A stretch of 64,000 nt of DNA from Enterobacter hormaechei subsp. hoffmannii (GTDB taxonomy: Bacteria; Pseudomonadota; Gammaproteobacteria; Enterobacterales; Enterobacteriaceae). The DNA lies in the NCBI RefSeq assembly GCF_001729745.1, contig NZ_CP017186.1, forward strand, positions 124,001-188,000, written 5' to 3'. The notes under the pieces were generated by a model. The model did not search any database. It worked only from the letters and a program-made list of their open reading frames with translations, and was not told the DNA's origin. Shown piece by piece: positions 1 through 8,248 of this stretch (the stretch's first letter is position 1; each line of letters begins with the position of its first letter). Both the position numbers and the translations under genes were made by a program.

Positions 1-592
1 CAGTCGTCCACGGGATATCCTGATGGCGCAGGCCAGGCTCGAAACGGAAGCCGTGCTGACGAATAAAATCGTGACGATAGATATTCAGCCAGGTCACATG
101 CAGGAACTTACGTGAATCCAGCGCCTTTTTTAACCATGCCGCGCCATTCATGACGCTCGTTGAGGCGAGCTTATCTTCAGGGAAGATAGGGCGAGACGGT
201 TTTTTGTTATTTTCCCAGACGTAGTTGCCATTGCAGGTGGCGACATCCAGGTTCTGTGTGACGGCCATATCCAGCAGACGCTGGTACATGCCGGGTTTGA
301 AGACATCATCAATATCCGGGAAAGAGAGATATTGGCCGGTCGCAACGGCCAGGCCGGTATTACGCGCGATGGACACGCCCTGATTAGGTTGTTCAATAAC
401 CTGCATCTGTGGCAGCTGTTCGCGCCATTTTTCGACAATCTGCATCGAGCGGTCAGTGGAGCCGTCATTCACGATGATGACTTCCATACTGTCGATATGT
501 TGATTTACAAGGCAGGTAAAGAACTGATCGAGAAAAGCTTCACCGTTATAAACGGCAACCACCACGCTTAATAAAGGCGCTGAATTTTGCAT
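1..592 (-). CDS. WaaH/YibD-like glycosyltransferase family 2 protein (3' end outside window)
   Basis: About 197 N-terminal residues of a GT-A (GT2) glycosyltransferase are present; the gene runs off the left edge. The protein starts MQNSAPLLSVVVAVYNGEAF. It has the family nucleotide-binding opening, a VNDGSTD motif near residue 41, and a PDIDD acidic motif near residue 92 where the metal-binding DXD lies. The later segment with LDVATCNGNYVW and GLRHQDIPWTT closely resembles E. coli WaaH (YibD), which adds glucuronic acid to heptose III of the core. I infer a core-modifying sugar transferase; the donor is not readable from sequence. The start is 11 bases after the wabH stop, so it is probably the last or a late gene of the waaQ-wabG-wabH transcript. 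Confidence 0.85.
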   Translation of the reverse strand, partial: MQNSAPLLSVVVAVYNGEAFLDQFFTCLVNQHIDSMEVIIVNDGSTDRSMQIVEKWREQLPQMQVIEQPNQGVSIARNTGLAVATGQYLSFPDIDDVFKPGMYQRLLDMAVTQNLDVATCNGNYVWENNKKPSRPIFPEDKLASTSVMNGAAWLKKALDSRKFLHVTWLNIYRHDFIRQHGFRFEPGLRHQDIPWTT

Positions 593-603
593 ATGAAACC
601 TGA

Positions 604-1704
604 TTATTTTTGGTTGTCGACCAAAGCAATGTATTGCTGGCAAATGGCGTTGATACCGAACGATGCGATCGTTTCGCGATCAACAACCGGCGGAGAGGCA
701 TACAGTTCTGCCAGTGTTTTCGCCAGTGATTCGTCGGTTAACGCGGTCAGACCACGCGCCAGAGGGCCAGTAAGGATCTCAGCAGGGCCGCCAGGGCAGT
801 TTGTACTCACCGGTGGGGTCTGACAGATAATGGACTCTACCAGTACATTACCAAAACCTTCGCAGTCGGAACTTAACACTAAAAGGCGTGCACCTTTGAT
901 CCACGGATAAGGATTGGTTTCAAACGGGCGGAAGACGATCTTGTTTTCAATTCCCAGCTTAGCGGCAAGCTGTTTGAGCTGGTTAATTTTCACGTCAGAG
1001 CCTTTGCCCATCAACACCAGCGATGCGTCAATCTTGCTCATCGCAAACGCCCGCAGCAGCCGGTCGTGACGTTTGTGCTCATGAAAACGGCCAACGTGGA
1101 TAATGTAATTCTGCCCCTGCATCTCAAAGGGCGCTTCCGCCAGACGCTGAATTTCAGGGATATCAAACGGGTTATGGATAACCGCTTTGCGCCGCAGGGG
1201 GATCGCGAGTACTTCAGACAGATCGTGCAGCACGGCGCCGGATACCGCCACCACGTTGCGGTTTTCATAGGTATGACGAATTTTATAATGCTTAAACCAG
1301 CGAGAAAGCCCGCTGCGATGGCGCAAATAGGAGAAGGAGAACATCCCGTGTACGCAAAACCAGACCTTATCGCGATCCAGCACGCGGCTGTGCGCCACGA
1401 TACGGTCGGTTTTATGCAGATGCGAGAAGACGACGTCAAATTTACCGCTGCGTTCTGCCTGCTCAATGGCGCGATCCAGCAAACGGGCGCGACGCGGGAT
1501 CTCGGTCAGCTTCCGCCAGGGTTTTTTACAGGTATCCTGCACGACCTGAAAATCGATGCCTTCCGGAATGGCGTAGTCGCACACCTTCCGTAAGGAGAAA
1601 AGGGTGACCTGATGCCCCAGTTCTGTCAGTCCGCTGGAGAGGGTGAGAACCGTTTTTTCGGCTCCTCCACCGGGTAAACCATCAATAATCATTAGGATGC
1701 GCAT
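604..1704 (-). CDS. wabH: LPS core GlcNAc transferase WabH (GT4)
   Basis: A 366-residue GT-B glycosyltransferase of family GT4. The N-terminal GGGAEKTV loop (residues 13-20) is typical of the acceptor domain. The donor domain shows HVGRF at 203-207 with a following basic residue (K211), and the EX7E pair at E282 and E290. In Klebsiella, WabH adds GlcNAc to the core galacturonic acid, and WabN then deacetylates it to GlcN; both partner genes are in this window. It acts on the cytoplasmic face of the inner membrane on lipid A-core. The start is two bases after the wabG stop, so the two are translationally linked. The assignment rests on family features and on the neighbours wabG and wabN. Confidence 0.8.
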   Translation of the reverse strand: MRILMIIDGLPGGGAEKTVLTLSSGLTELGHQVTLFSLRKVCDYAIPEGIDFQVVQDTCKKPWRKLTEIPRRARLLDRAIEQAERSGKFDVVFSHLHKTDRIVAHSRVLDRDKVWFCVHGMFSFSYLRHRSGLSRWFKHYKIRHTYENRNVVAVSGAVLHDLSEVLAIPLRRKAVIHNPFDIPEIQRLAEAPFEMQGQNYIIHVGRFHEHKRHDRLLRAFAMSKIDASLVLMGKGSDVKINQLKQLAAKLGIENKIVFRPFETNPYPWIKGARLLVLSSDCEGFGNVLVESIICQTPPVSTNCPGGPAEILTGPLARGLTALTDESLAKTLAELYASPPVVDRETIASFGINAICQQYIALVDNQK

Positions 1705-1706
1705 TA

Positions 1707-2834
1707 TTAATCCAGTAATTTTTGATAAAGCGAAATAAGCTGACTTGATAGTTTTTCAGGGGTTGCTTCTCTAACGCGTTCACGCGCCGCAAGCCCCATA
1801 TTGTTATTTTTTTCCAGTGAAGGGATGGACATGACGGCCTCCTTCAATGTGTGGATATCAAGTGCATCACAGTAAAACCCGTTCTGGCCTTGCTCAATAA
1901 ATTCTGAACCACCGCAACTCTCTGACGTAATGACGGGCAATCCACAGGCCATTGCTTCAAGTATGACGTTAGGGAAAGGATCATACAGCGTCGGCAGCAG
2001 TAAACCATCAGAAAGCTGATAAAATGGCAGCGTCTCTTTTTGCATCCCCAGGAAACGGATTTGCCCCTCACAGCCTAATGAACGGGCGAGGTCGCGATAA
2101 CGGCTTTCCGCTTTATCCTGACCGACCACAACCAGCCACGCCGATGTTCCTGCTATAGCCTGAATAGCGCTTGCCAGCCCCTTGCGTTCAAACCCTGAAC
2201 CCACGAAGCAGAAAATGACGGCATCAGCGGGTAAGCCAAATTGCTTACGCAGTACAGCGCGCTGCCTCTCTTCTGCCGGAACGAAGCGGCGGGAATCTAT
2301 TGAATTATAAATCACATGTATCTTTTTTGCGTCAATATCAAAGTCTTCGACGATTTCGCGCTTGATCATCTCCGCATTACAGATAACGGCTTTCAACTCG
2401 GGAGCCTGGTACATTTCACGTTCGGCGTTCATCACGTAGCGGTGATAGCGATCGTGCATGAGCAGCTTCGCGCGCCAGGCGGGAAGAATACGCGTACGCT
2501 GTAGCAGCCAGCGTCGATGTACACCATCTCCGGCGCGGTAAATATCGCAGCCCGGAATACGTTCGTGGCTCTGTACAATATCAAACTGCTGTTGCTGCCA
2601 CAGCGCGCGCGCGGCGTGTGCAAAGCCGCGTTCACGGCTGATGCGGCCCCACTTTCGTGGATCGCAGATATGAATATGCCAGTCGTCCTGCTTTTCGCCC
2701 TGCCACTCGCGGGTGATGACGTTGAGCTCAAGATTTTGATTGCTCAGCGCGGTGAGTGCCCTAGAGACAAAACGTTCTGCTCCCCCATCCGGCCGATATT
2801 TTTGGCGCACAATGGCCAGACGATGAAGCTTCAT
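1707..2834 (-). CDS. wabG: LPS core galacturonic acid transferase WabG (GT4, WaaG-related)
   Basis: A 375-residue GT-B glycosyltransferase. It begins MKLHRLAIVRQKYRPDGGAE, which is like Klebsiella WabG rather than E. coli WaaG, although the donor-site loop VGSGFERKG (211-219) is shared with WaaG. The EX7E motif reads DPFPNVILE (285-293), with Asp replacing the first Glu. WabG transfers galacturonic acid to heptose II of the inner core, giving a negatively charged phosphate-poor core. The gene overlaps the waaQ stop by four bases and is followed by wabH after two bases. This gene is the strongest sign that the core is Klebsiella-type. Confidence 0.85.
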   Translation of the reverse strand: MKLHRLAIVRQKYRPDGGAERFVSRALTALSNQNLELNVITREWQGEKQDDWHIHICDPRKWGRISRERGFAHAARALWQQQQFDIVQSHERIPGCDIYRAGDGVHRRWLLQRTRILPAWRAKLLMHDRYHRYVMNAEREMYQAPELKAVICNAEMIKREIVEDFDIDAKKIHVIYNSIDSRRFVPAEERQRAVLRKQFGLPADAVIFCFVGSGFERKGLASAIQAIAGTSAWLVVVGQDKAESRYRDLARSLGCEGQIRFLGMQKETLPFYQLSDGLLLPTLYDPFPNVILEAMACGLPVITSESCGGSEFIEQGQNGFYCDALDIHTLKEAVMSIPSLEKNNNMGLAARERVREATPEKLSSQLISLYQKLLD

Positions 2835-3901
2835 TGCAGGTATCTCCTTGCGGCGGAGACGACAGCATCAACGGGGATGGCGTCGAGATAACGTTCCGTC
2901 GTTTTTGTATCAATGGCGTCAGGGTTGGGAAGCGGGCCGTAGTTACCAGCCCAGATGACCTCGCCGTTAACCTGCCATGGCGACCAGAACGTCAACTTTG
3001 ATGGGCCAAACAGCGCCACGCAGGGCGTCTGAAGGGCGGCGGCCATGTGCATGGGGACGGAGTCAACGCCAATGAACAGGGCTGCGTGATCGATAAGCGA
3101 GGCCAGCTGGCGCAGGGTTAACTGCCCTGCCAGCGATACAACACCCGTCTGCGGGGAGGCGGCAAGAATGCGGTCAATCATCGCCAGCTCTTTCTTATCC
3201 GGTCCCGCCGTAAGGACGATAGTGTGGCCGTCCTGCTGCAATGCGGCGATAGTTTGCGCCATTTTGCCTTCGTCCCAGCACTTAAAGAACCAGCGTGAAG
3301 TGGGTTGAATAACGATATAGCGTTCCCCCACGCCCTTTTGTGTCAGCTTGTGATGAGCATGGTTCCAGTCATCCGCGCTGTAAGCCATGGTGACGGCGGG
3401 TCTGGCGGCAACGGGTAATGGTTTCAGTATGGACAGGTTTTGTTCAACGGTATGCAGGTTCTGATGGCTGGCGACCGAGACCAGTTCACTGTGACAAAAA
3501 CGCCAGAAGGCATTATTGCGCTTGTTAAAAGCGAACCCGAGCCGAACCGGTGCGCCGGTGAAGCGGGTAACCAGCGCGCTGCGCCACTGATCGGCAAGAT
3601 TGATCACCAGATGATAATGCTGAGCGCGTAAAGCACGAAGCAACTGCCACTCTTTTTGCAGGTGCTTTAGCGTCCCCAACTGCTTCCATTTACGATCGAT
3701 ACCATAGATCGTACCGATTGCCGGATGCGCGGCGAGCATGTCTCGCGTCTCTTCATAGAGAAGCACGTCGATTTGGGCTTCAGGCCATTTCTGGCGCAAT
3801 GAATTGATGACGGGGGTGGTGAGTAACATGTCACCATGATGGCGAAGTTTAATCAGTAAAATGCGCAAATCAGGCGTGTCAGGTAAGTTATTCATCATCA
3901 T
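2831..3901 (-). CDS. waaQ: LPS heptosyltransferase III WaaQ (GT9)
   Basis: A 356-residue GT9 heptosyltransferase that adds heptose III to heptose II of the inner core. The signature LIKLRHHGDMLLTTPVI is near residue 15. The C-terminal ADP-heptose domain has the FIGVDSVPMHMAAAL motif and then ALFGPS. Three ATG codons follow one another at the start (3901, 3898, 3895) with no strong ribosome site, so the exact start is uncertain. It is the first gene of the left minus-strand LPS run and overlaps wabG by four bases. The 150 bases upstream, shared with the divergent wabN, show no recognisable JUMPstart/ops element, which precedes waaQ in E. coli. Confidence 0.9.
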   Translation of the reverse strand: MMMNNLPDTPDLRILLIKLRHHGDMLLTTPVINSLRQKWPEAQIDVLLYEETRDMLAAHPAIGTIYGIDRKWKQLGTLKHLQKEWQLLRALRAQHYHLVINLADQWRSALVTRFTGAPVRLGFAFNKRNNAFWRFCHSELVSVASHQNLHTVEQNLSILKPLPVAARPAVTMAYSADDWNHAHHKLTQKGVGERYIVIQPTSRWFFKCWDEGKMAQTIAALQQDGHTIVLTAGPDKKELAMIDRILAASPQTGVVSLAGQLTLRQLASLIDHAALFIGVDSVPMHMAAALQTPCVALFGPSKLTFWSPWQVNGEVIWAGNYGPLPNPDAIDTKTTERYLDAIPVDAVVSAARRYLQ

Positions 3902-4051
3902 CTTATCGGCGTTGTACTGTTGGCAATTCTAATAGACCTGGTAACGACTTGCACTCTTTCTCCATAATGTCAGGAATTTCCCTGGAAGGGTTTACTCCTG
4001 CTTTCGGGCGTGCGTAACATAGCGCTAACTATTTTGTCTTGCGGACTCATT

Positions 4052-5005
4052 ATGAAAAAACCAGCGTTTATCATCACGATCGATACAGAAGGGGATAATC
4101 TCTGGCAGAACCACCGGGTCATCAAAACGGAAAACGCGCGCTACCTGGCGCGGTTTCAGACGCTTTGCGAGCGTTTCGGCTTTAAGCCTGTCTGGCTCAC
4201 CAATTACGAGATGGCCGTCGAACCGGTGTTCATTGAGTTCGCGAAAGAGGTCATAGCCCGGGGGCAGGGCGAGGTAGGAATGCATCTCCATGCCTGGAAC
4301 AGCCCTCCGGAGCACGATCTGACCGGTGATGACTGGCGCTGGCAGCCTTATCTGATTGAGTTTTCAGACGAGGTCATGCGTGAGAAAGTGCTGTTCATGA
4401 CCCGCTTACTGGAAGAGACTTTCCAGACAAAAATGCTCAGCCATCGCGCCGGGCGCTGGGCATTCGACAGCCGTTACGCCCGGTTACTGATTGAGCTGGG
4501 GTATCAGGTAGATTGTTCCGTTACGCCGCGCGTGAACTGGCGCAACGCGAAAGGTGCCCCGCAGGGTAATGGCGGAACGAATTACCAGCATTTTCCCGAT
4601 CGCGCCTACTTTTTGGACGTAGACGACATTTCCCGGCCGGGAAACAGCCTTCTCCTCGAAGTGCCAATGAGCATCCAGTATAAACACCCGGCATGGCTGA
4701 ATTCCCTGAAGCAGGGTTACGATCGTCTGCGCGGTAAATACCGTTCTCCGTCAGTTAACTGGTTACGCCCGGCCGGCGGTAACGCGGAGGAGATGATTAA
4801 GGTGGCGCAGCAGTGCCTGTCTCAGGGAAATGACTACGTAGAGTTCATGCTGCATTCGTCGGAATTTATGCCTGGCGGGAGCCCTACTTTTAAAGACGAG
4901 GCCGCGATTGAGGGGCTTTATCAGGATCTGGAGCAGCTCTTTACCTGGTTATCAGATAAGACCGTGGGGATGACGCTGGCGGAGTTTTACCAGTACAAAA
5001 AATAG
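4052..5005 (+). CDS. wabN: LPS core GlcNAc deacetylase WabN
   Basis: A 317-residue polysaccharide deacetylase. The NodB-type opening FIITIDTEGDN supplies the metal-binding aspartates. EVGMHLHAW (about residue 80) supplies histidine ligands, and SHRAGRW (about 132) is a further conserved element. In Klebsiella, WabN removes the acetyl group from the GlcNAc added by WabH so the core can be extended. I chose the ATG at 4052, giving MKKPAFIITIDTEGD; an upstream in-frame GTG at 4010 would add 14 unconserved residues. It is the only LPS gene of the cluster on the plus strand, divergent from waaQ and convergent with waaL, so it has its own promoter. Confidence 0.85.
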   Translation: MKKPAFIITIDTEGDNLWQNHRVIKTENARYLARFQTLCERFGFKPVWLTNYEMAVEPVFIEFAKEVIARGQGEVGMHLHAWNSPPEHDLTGDDWRWQPYLIEFSDEVMREKVLFMTRLLEETFQTKMLSHRAGRWAFDSRYARLLIELGYQVDCSVTPRVNWRNAKGAPQGNGGTNYQHFPDRAYFLDVDDISRPGNSLLLEVPMSIQYKHPAWLNSLKQGYDRLRGKYRSPSVNWLRPAGGNAEEMIKVAQQCLSQGNDYVEFMLHSSEFMPGGSPTFKDEAAIEGLYQDLEQLFTWLSDKTVGMTLAEFYQYKK

Positions 5006-5007
5006 TT

Positions 5008-5030
5008 ATGCCCGCCAGGCGGGCATATTT
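5008..5030. terminator. Bidirectional stem-loop between wabN and waaL
   Basis: The arms TGCCCG and CGGGCA enclose a short CCAGG loop, with A/T-rich flanks on both sides. It sits exactly between two convergent stop codons, so it probably ends both transcripts. Confidence 0.7.
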
Positions 5031-5031
5031 G

Positions 5032-6243
5032 TTAATGCTGCTTTGTTTGGGTGAAAGGTGTACTTAATGCAAACAAAACCATAAAGAAGATTAAGGCTTC
5101 TGAACTGAGCAGTATGACATCCGTCAGTCCATACAAAAGCAAAAGTAGCATCGAGGTTAGCAGCAGTGCGTTTCTGTTTCGTAGGGCATACACAATCATC
5201 GAAACGAAGAAAAAGAGCATAACCGCCACGCCGGGGATCCCCTGCAATGAATATTTCTCTATAAATTCATTATGCAGGTGGACTTTGATGTACACGAGCG
5301 CGGTAGCAAGATGTGGATGACCGTCTTTTATATACTGCCGTGTCCACGTTTCACGCTCTTCAAGTGATTGCCCCAACGGATGTGCAAGACCATTCTCGAT
5401 CCCGACAGTCCACATCGAAAAACGTGCGCCCAGTGACGTGCGGTCATAGCCTTGCTGATATTTCTCAACTTCAATTTGGGTTTGCGTTATTTTCGGTGCA
5501 ATCAACGGTTTGTAGCTTACGACGACAATGCCGGCCACAATGCATAAAAAGATGAGAGTGGATTTGAGATGAATTTTTCTGAAATGATATAGCGTGAGCA
5601 CTATCGCCAGAAGCAGATATAAACCCATCGCAGCACGGGTACCCGTCAACAGTATGACGAAGTAAGAGATTAATATAGTGAAACCCGCGACAACATACAG
5701 CTTCACGTTCTGCTGAAGGTAAAGACTGTATACGAAAGCCAGTGACAGGACAGAATAAACATAGGCTGAAACGGTGGCACGGTTAATTGCCATCTCAACG
5801 CGAGTCATACCTTGCGAGGCCTGCCACAAGCCATATCCTGTGGCGAGCACAAACCCTAAGGCCGCTGCGTAGAAGAAAAATTTCCTGAAGTTGTCTTTAT
5901 CAATGTAAAACTTAAAGCGGTCAATATAGAAAATCAGGATACTCGCTAAAATTAACTTTTTGCTTGCGCCTAGATAGTCGCTGTAAAGATTGAGTCCCTC
6001 GTTATGATACTCATAGATTAAGTACCAGCCGAGGTTAAGTAACCCAATCAGCAAAATGGGCAGCGCTATAGTAAAAGGTCGAAGAGTGATTTTTTTATAT
6101 TCGAAAGCCAGGCCAATAATACTGACGTAAATAGCAATATAGAAAAACTCTCTTTGCTTCCCTGAACTGACTAATGCCAGCATCAAAGAGATGAGGCTCA
6201 AAGCAATCGTCAGTTGATATAGCCGTGGTTTTATTTTTTCCAT
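5032..6243 (-). CDS. waaL: O-antigen ligase WaaL
   Basis: A 403-residue polytopic membrane protein with about a dozen hydrophobic segments. A large periplasmic loop (about residues 250-330) contains the GTRAAMGLYLLL and conserved Arg/His-rich segments of the Wzy_C/O-antigen ligase family. It joins undecaprenyl-linked O antigen to lipid A-core on the periplasmic side of the inner membrane. The acceptor specificity of such ligases follows the outer core, which fits its place after the two outer-core transferase genes. It overlaps the preceding GT2 gene by 13 bases. Base composition is visibly more A/T-rich than the flanking heptose genes, as is usual for exchanged outer-core genes. Confidence 0.85.
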   Translation of the reverse strand: MEKIKPRLYQLTIALSLISLMLALVSSGKQREFFYIAIYVSIIGLAFEYKKITLRPFTIALPILLIGLLNLGWYLIYEYHNEGLNLYSDYLGASKKLILASILIFYIDRFKFYIDKDNFRKFFFYAAALGFVLATGYGLWQASQGMTRVEMAINRATVSAYVYSVLSLAFVYSLYLQQNVKLYVVAGFTILISYFVILLTGTRAAMGLYLLLAIVLTLYHFRKIHLKSTLIFLCIVAGIVVVSYKPLIAPKITQTQIEVEKYQQGYDRTSLGARFSMWTVGIENGLAHPLGQSLEERETWTRQYIKDGHPHLATALVYIKVHLHNEFIEKYSLQGIPGVAVMLFFFVSMIVYALRNRNALLLTSMLLLLLYGLTDVILLSSEALIFFMVLFALSTPFTQTKQH

Positions 6244-7130
6244 AACGCCTCAATAACCCTTTTTTTGTAGCTAAAACGAACATCGGTGGACAGGAAAAAA
6301 GACAATGTGTACATGGCCTTTACGCGTTGTTTCACGAGTTGCAATTGTTGGTCTGTAAGACAGGACCGATGGTTGCTGTAAATATCAAACCAGTGGCAAT
6401 TGACAAGATGCCTGTAGCTTGACGGAAATGTTCTTTCCATCTGTAACGTGCATTCGACAAGCGTTGAAATTTTGCTGGCGTCCAGACTGCTCGACAAACT
6501 GTCGCGACGCTTGACGTAATAATAATGCCCCTGGCGTTGATAGACTATTTTGCTCGACTGCATCAACATTCCGGGGAAGACAGCGAAATCCTCATAACAT
6601 AACATTGGAGGAATAGGGTTGCTCTCGTACAGGCTACGATGAATAAACTGGCCAATGAGATGCGCCTGAAAGTCTTTATGGCGTAAGAAACGAGCGACTG
6701 CTTCATGTTGTGACAATGGCACAGGGTTGAATCCCTGCCAGTCTGAAGTCATTTTCCGGGGATCGCGAATCTCAAGCAAACGTGTCAGTAACATATCCGG
6801 ACGTTGCGCTTTCAGAAAGGTAATTGCGTCCCTGAGGCTGCCCGGCTTTAAGCAATCGTCACTGTCGAGCATCGTAATATATTCACCGGATGCCAGTGCG
6901 ACAGCACTGTTTCGTACCCGGCCGACGTTACGAAAGTTCACGGTGCGCGTTATGATCTGAGGAAATTTAGGTGACCACTCTTCAATTATTGCCTGCGTGG
7001 TATCCTCAGAACTGTCATTAAAAATAATAATTTCAGTGTCTTGAACGGTGGCTGCCAGCAGGCTTGAAAGCGTGGCATGCAGCGTAGCTTCAGCGTTATG
7101 CGCAGCAATAATGACGCTTAAAAAAGCCAT
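6231..7130 (-). CDS. Glycosyltransferase family 2, outer-core candidate
   Basis: A 299-residue GT-A glycosyltransferase beginning MAFLSVIIAAHNAEATLHAT. It has IIIFNDSSEDTT near residue 33 and the metal-binding TMLDSDDCLKPGSL near residue 88, all typical GT2 features. The C-terminal half is basic and hydrophobic, consistent with peripheral membrane attachment. It lies between a GT9 gene (five-base gap) and waaL (13-base overlap) in the hldD run, so it probably adds a sugar to the outer core. I cannot assign donor or linkage. Composition is A/T-rich relative to waaC and waaF. Confidence 0.8.
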   Translation of the reverse strand: MAFLSVIIAAHNAEATLHATLSSLLAATVQDTEIIIFNDSSEDTTQAIIEEWSPKFPQIITRTVNFRNVGRVRNSAVALASGEYITMLDSDDCLKPGSLRDAITFLKAQRPDMLLTRLLEIRDPRKMTSDWQGFNPVPLSQHEAVARFLRHKDFQAHLIGQFIHRSLYESNPIPPMLCYEDFAVFPGMLMQSSKIVYQRQGHYYYVKRRDSLSSSLDASKISTLVECTLQMERTFPSSYRHLVNCHWFDIYSNHRSCLTDQQLQLVKQRVKAMYTLSFFLSTDVRFSYKKRVIEALWKK

Positions 7131-7135
7131 AAAAA

Positions 7136-8245
7136 TTAGTTTCCTTGAGCGTCGGTAGCGCTAGCCAGTGAGCGGGCTTTGGGTAATGTACGGATAAACT
7201 GCTGAAGATCGTGTAACGCGGAGTCAGTGACAGAGAATAGTGCTTCCCGTTCTTGCGGGAAGTAATAGCGCGTTTCAAACACATAAGAACAAATGTTGTC
7301 GTCATTCCCGATCAGCAACACATTGCCAAGCGGACGTTGTTCATAGTGACAACACGGACCAAACAGCAGGACTACCGGAACGCCAACGGCGTCTGCGATA
7401 TACACATTCCCCGAGTCAGACGCGATATAACAGTCCATCTTAGAAATGGCCCAGGGAAGCTCTTCCAGCGAAATTTTGCCAATAAGATTGATAAAATTAG
7501 GGATTTCACCGTAAAGGCGGGTGATATCGTCCATCCACGACTGTTCATTTGGCGCGCCGAAGACATAAAACTCGCAGGGTAAATCAGCGAGTTGATCAAC
7601 AATCCGCTTCCAGATAACCGGAGGAACGGTTTTGGCTTTATTGCCCGCCGCAATACTGATGCCGATGCGGATAACGTCAGGTTTATCAAGAGTGGCCGGC
7701 CAGGTCGTCGGTTTAAAGAGCGGCTTTGTGGCGTGCTTGGGAGAGTCTTGCCATGTGAGTGCGCGGTCGGCCAGTTTCAGGTAGTTCGTCACCGAAAGCG
7801 TTTTTTTGCCATGCTCAACGGTACCGTCAGCCGCAAGATAGAAAATCCCGTGATACCACCTGCGCGTGTAAATGGTTAAAAATTGTTTGTTTTTAGCATT
7901 GCAGACGGCGGCAAAAAAGAGGTTCACGCTGTTGGGTTGTAGCAGGTAGACGTTGTCGTAGCGGTTCATGATCCTGCACGCGAAGCACAGTTTACGCCAC
8001 AGGTTGCGCTTATGCTGCTCAATAAAATAGATCTGCTCGATAGTCTCATCATGCTTCGCCAGCGCACCAACGCTGCGACTGACCAACACATCGCTTTTTT
8101 GCAGATATGCCAGTAGAGGTGTCGCATTAATAAAGTCACCGATTTTGGCTGTCTGAATGACAAGGTTTTTGCCCGTGTCTTTTCGAAACAGCTTCCGGAG
8201 GAGTTTCACCGGAAAGAGTAAAATCAGCAGAAATACATAACTCAT
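7136..8245 (-). CDS. GT9 family putative core heptosyltransferase
   Basis: A 369-residue protein with an N-terminal hydrophobic stretch (residues 1-18), then a GT9 fold: VIQTAKIGDFINATPLLAYL near residue 30, and the C-terminal CYIASDSGNVYIADAVGVPV and VLLFGP motifs. These are the ADP-heptose-binding signatures seen in WaaC, WaaF, WaaQ and WaaU. As the fourth GT9 gene of the locus it may add a further heptose in the outer core, as WaaU does in E. coli K-12; that role is inferred. It starts three bases after the waaC stop. The N-terminal hydrophobic segment is longer than in WaaC or WaaF. Confidence 0.8.
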   Translation of the reverse strand: MSYVFLLILLFPVKLLRKLFRKDTGKNLVIQTAKIGDFINATPLLAYLQKSDVLVSRSVGALAKHDETIEQIYFIEQHKRNLWRKLCFACRIMNRYDNVYLLQPNSVNLFFAAVCNAKNKQFLTIYTRRWYHGIFYLAADGTVEHGKKTLSVTNYLKLADRALTWQDSPKHATKPLFKPTTWPATLDKPDVIRIGISIAAGNKAKTVPPVIWKRIVDQLADLPCEFYVFGAPNEQSWMDDITRLYGEIPNFINLIGKISLEELPWAISKMDCYIASDSGNVYIADAVGVPVVLLFGPCCHYEQRPLGNVLLIGNDDNICSYVFETRYYFPQEREALFSVTDSALHDLQQFIRTLPKARSLASATDAQGN

Positions 8246-8248
8246 GGG

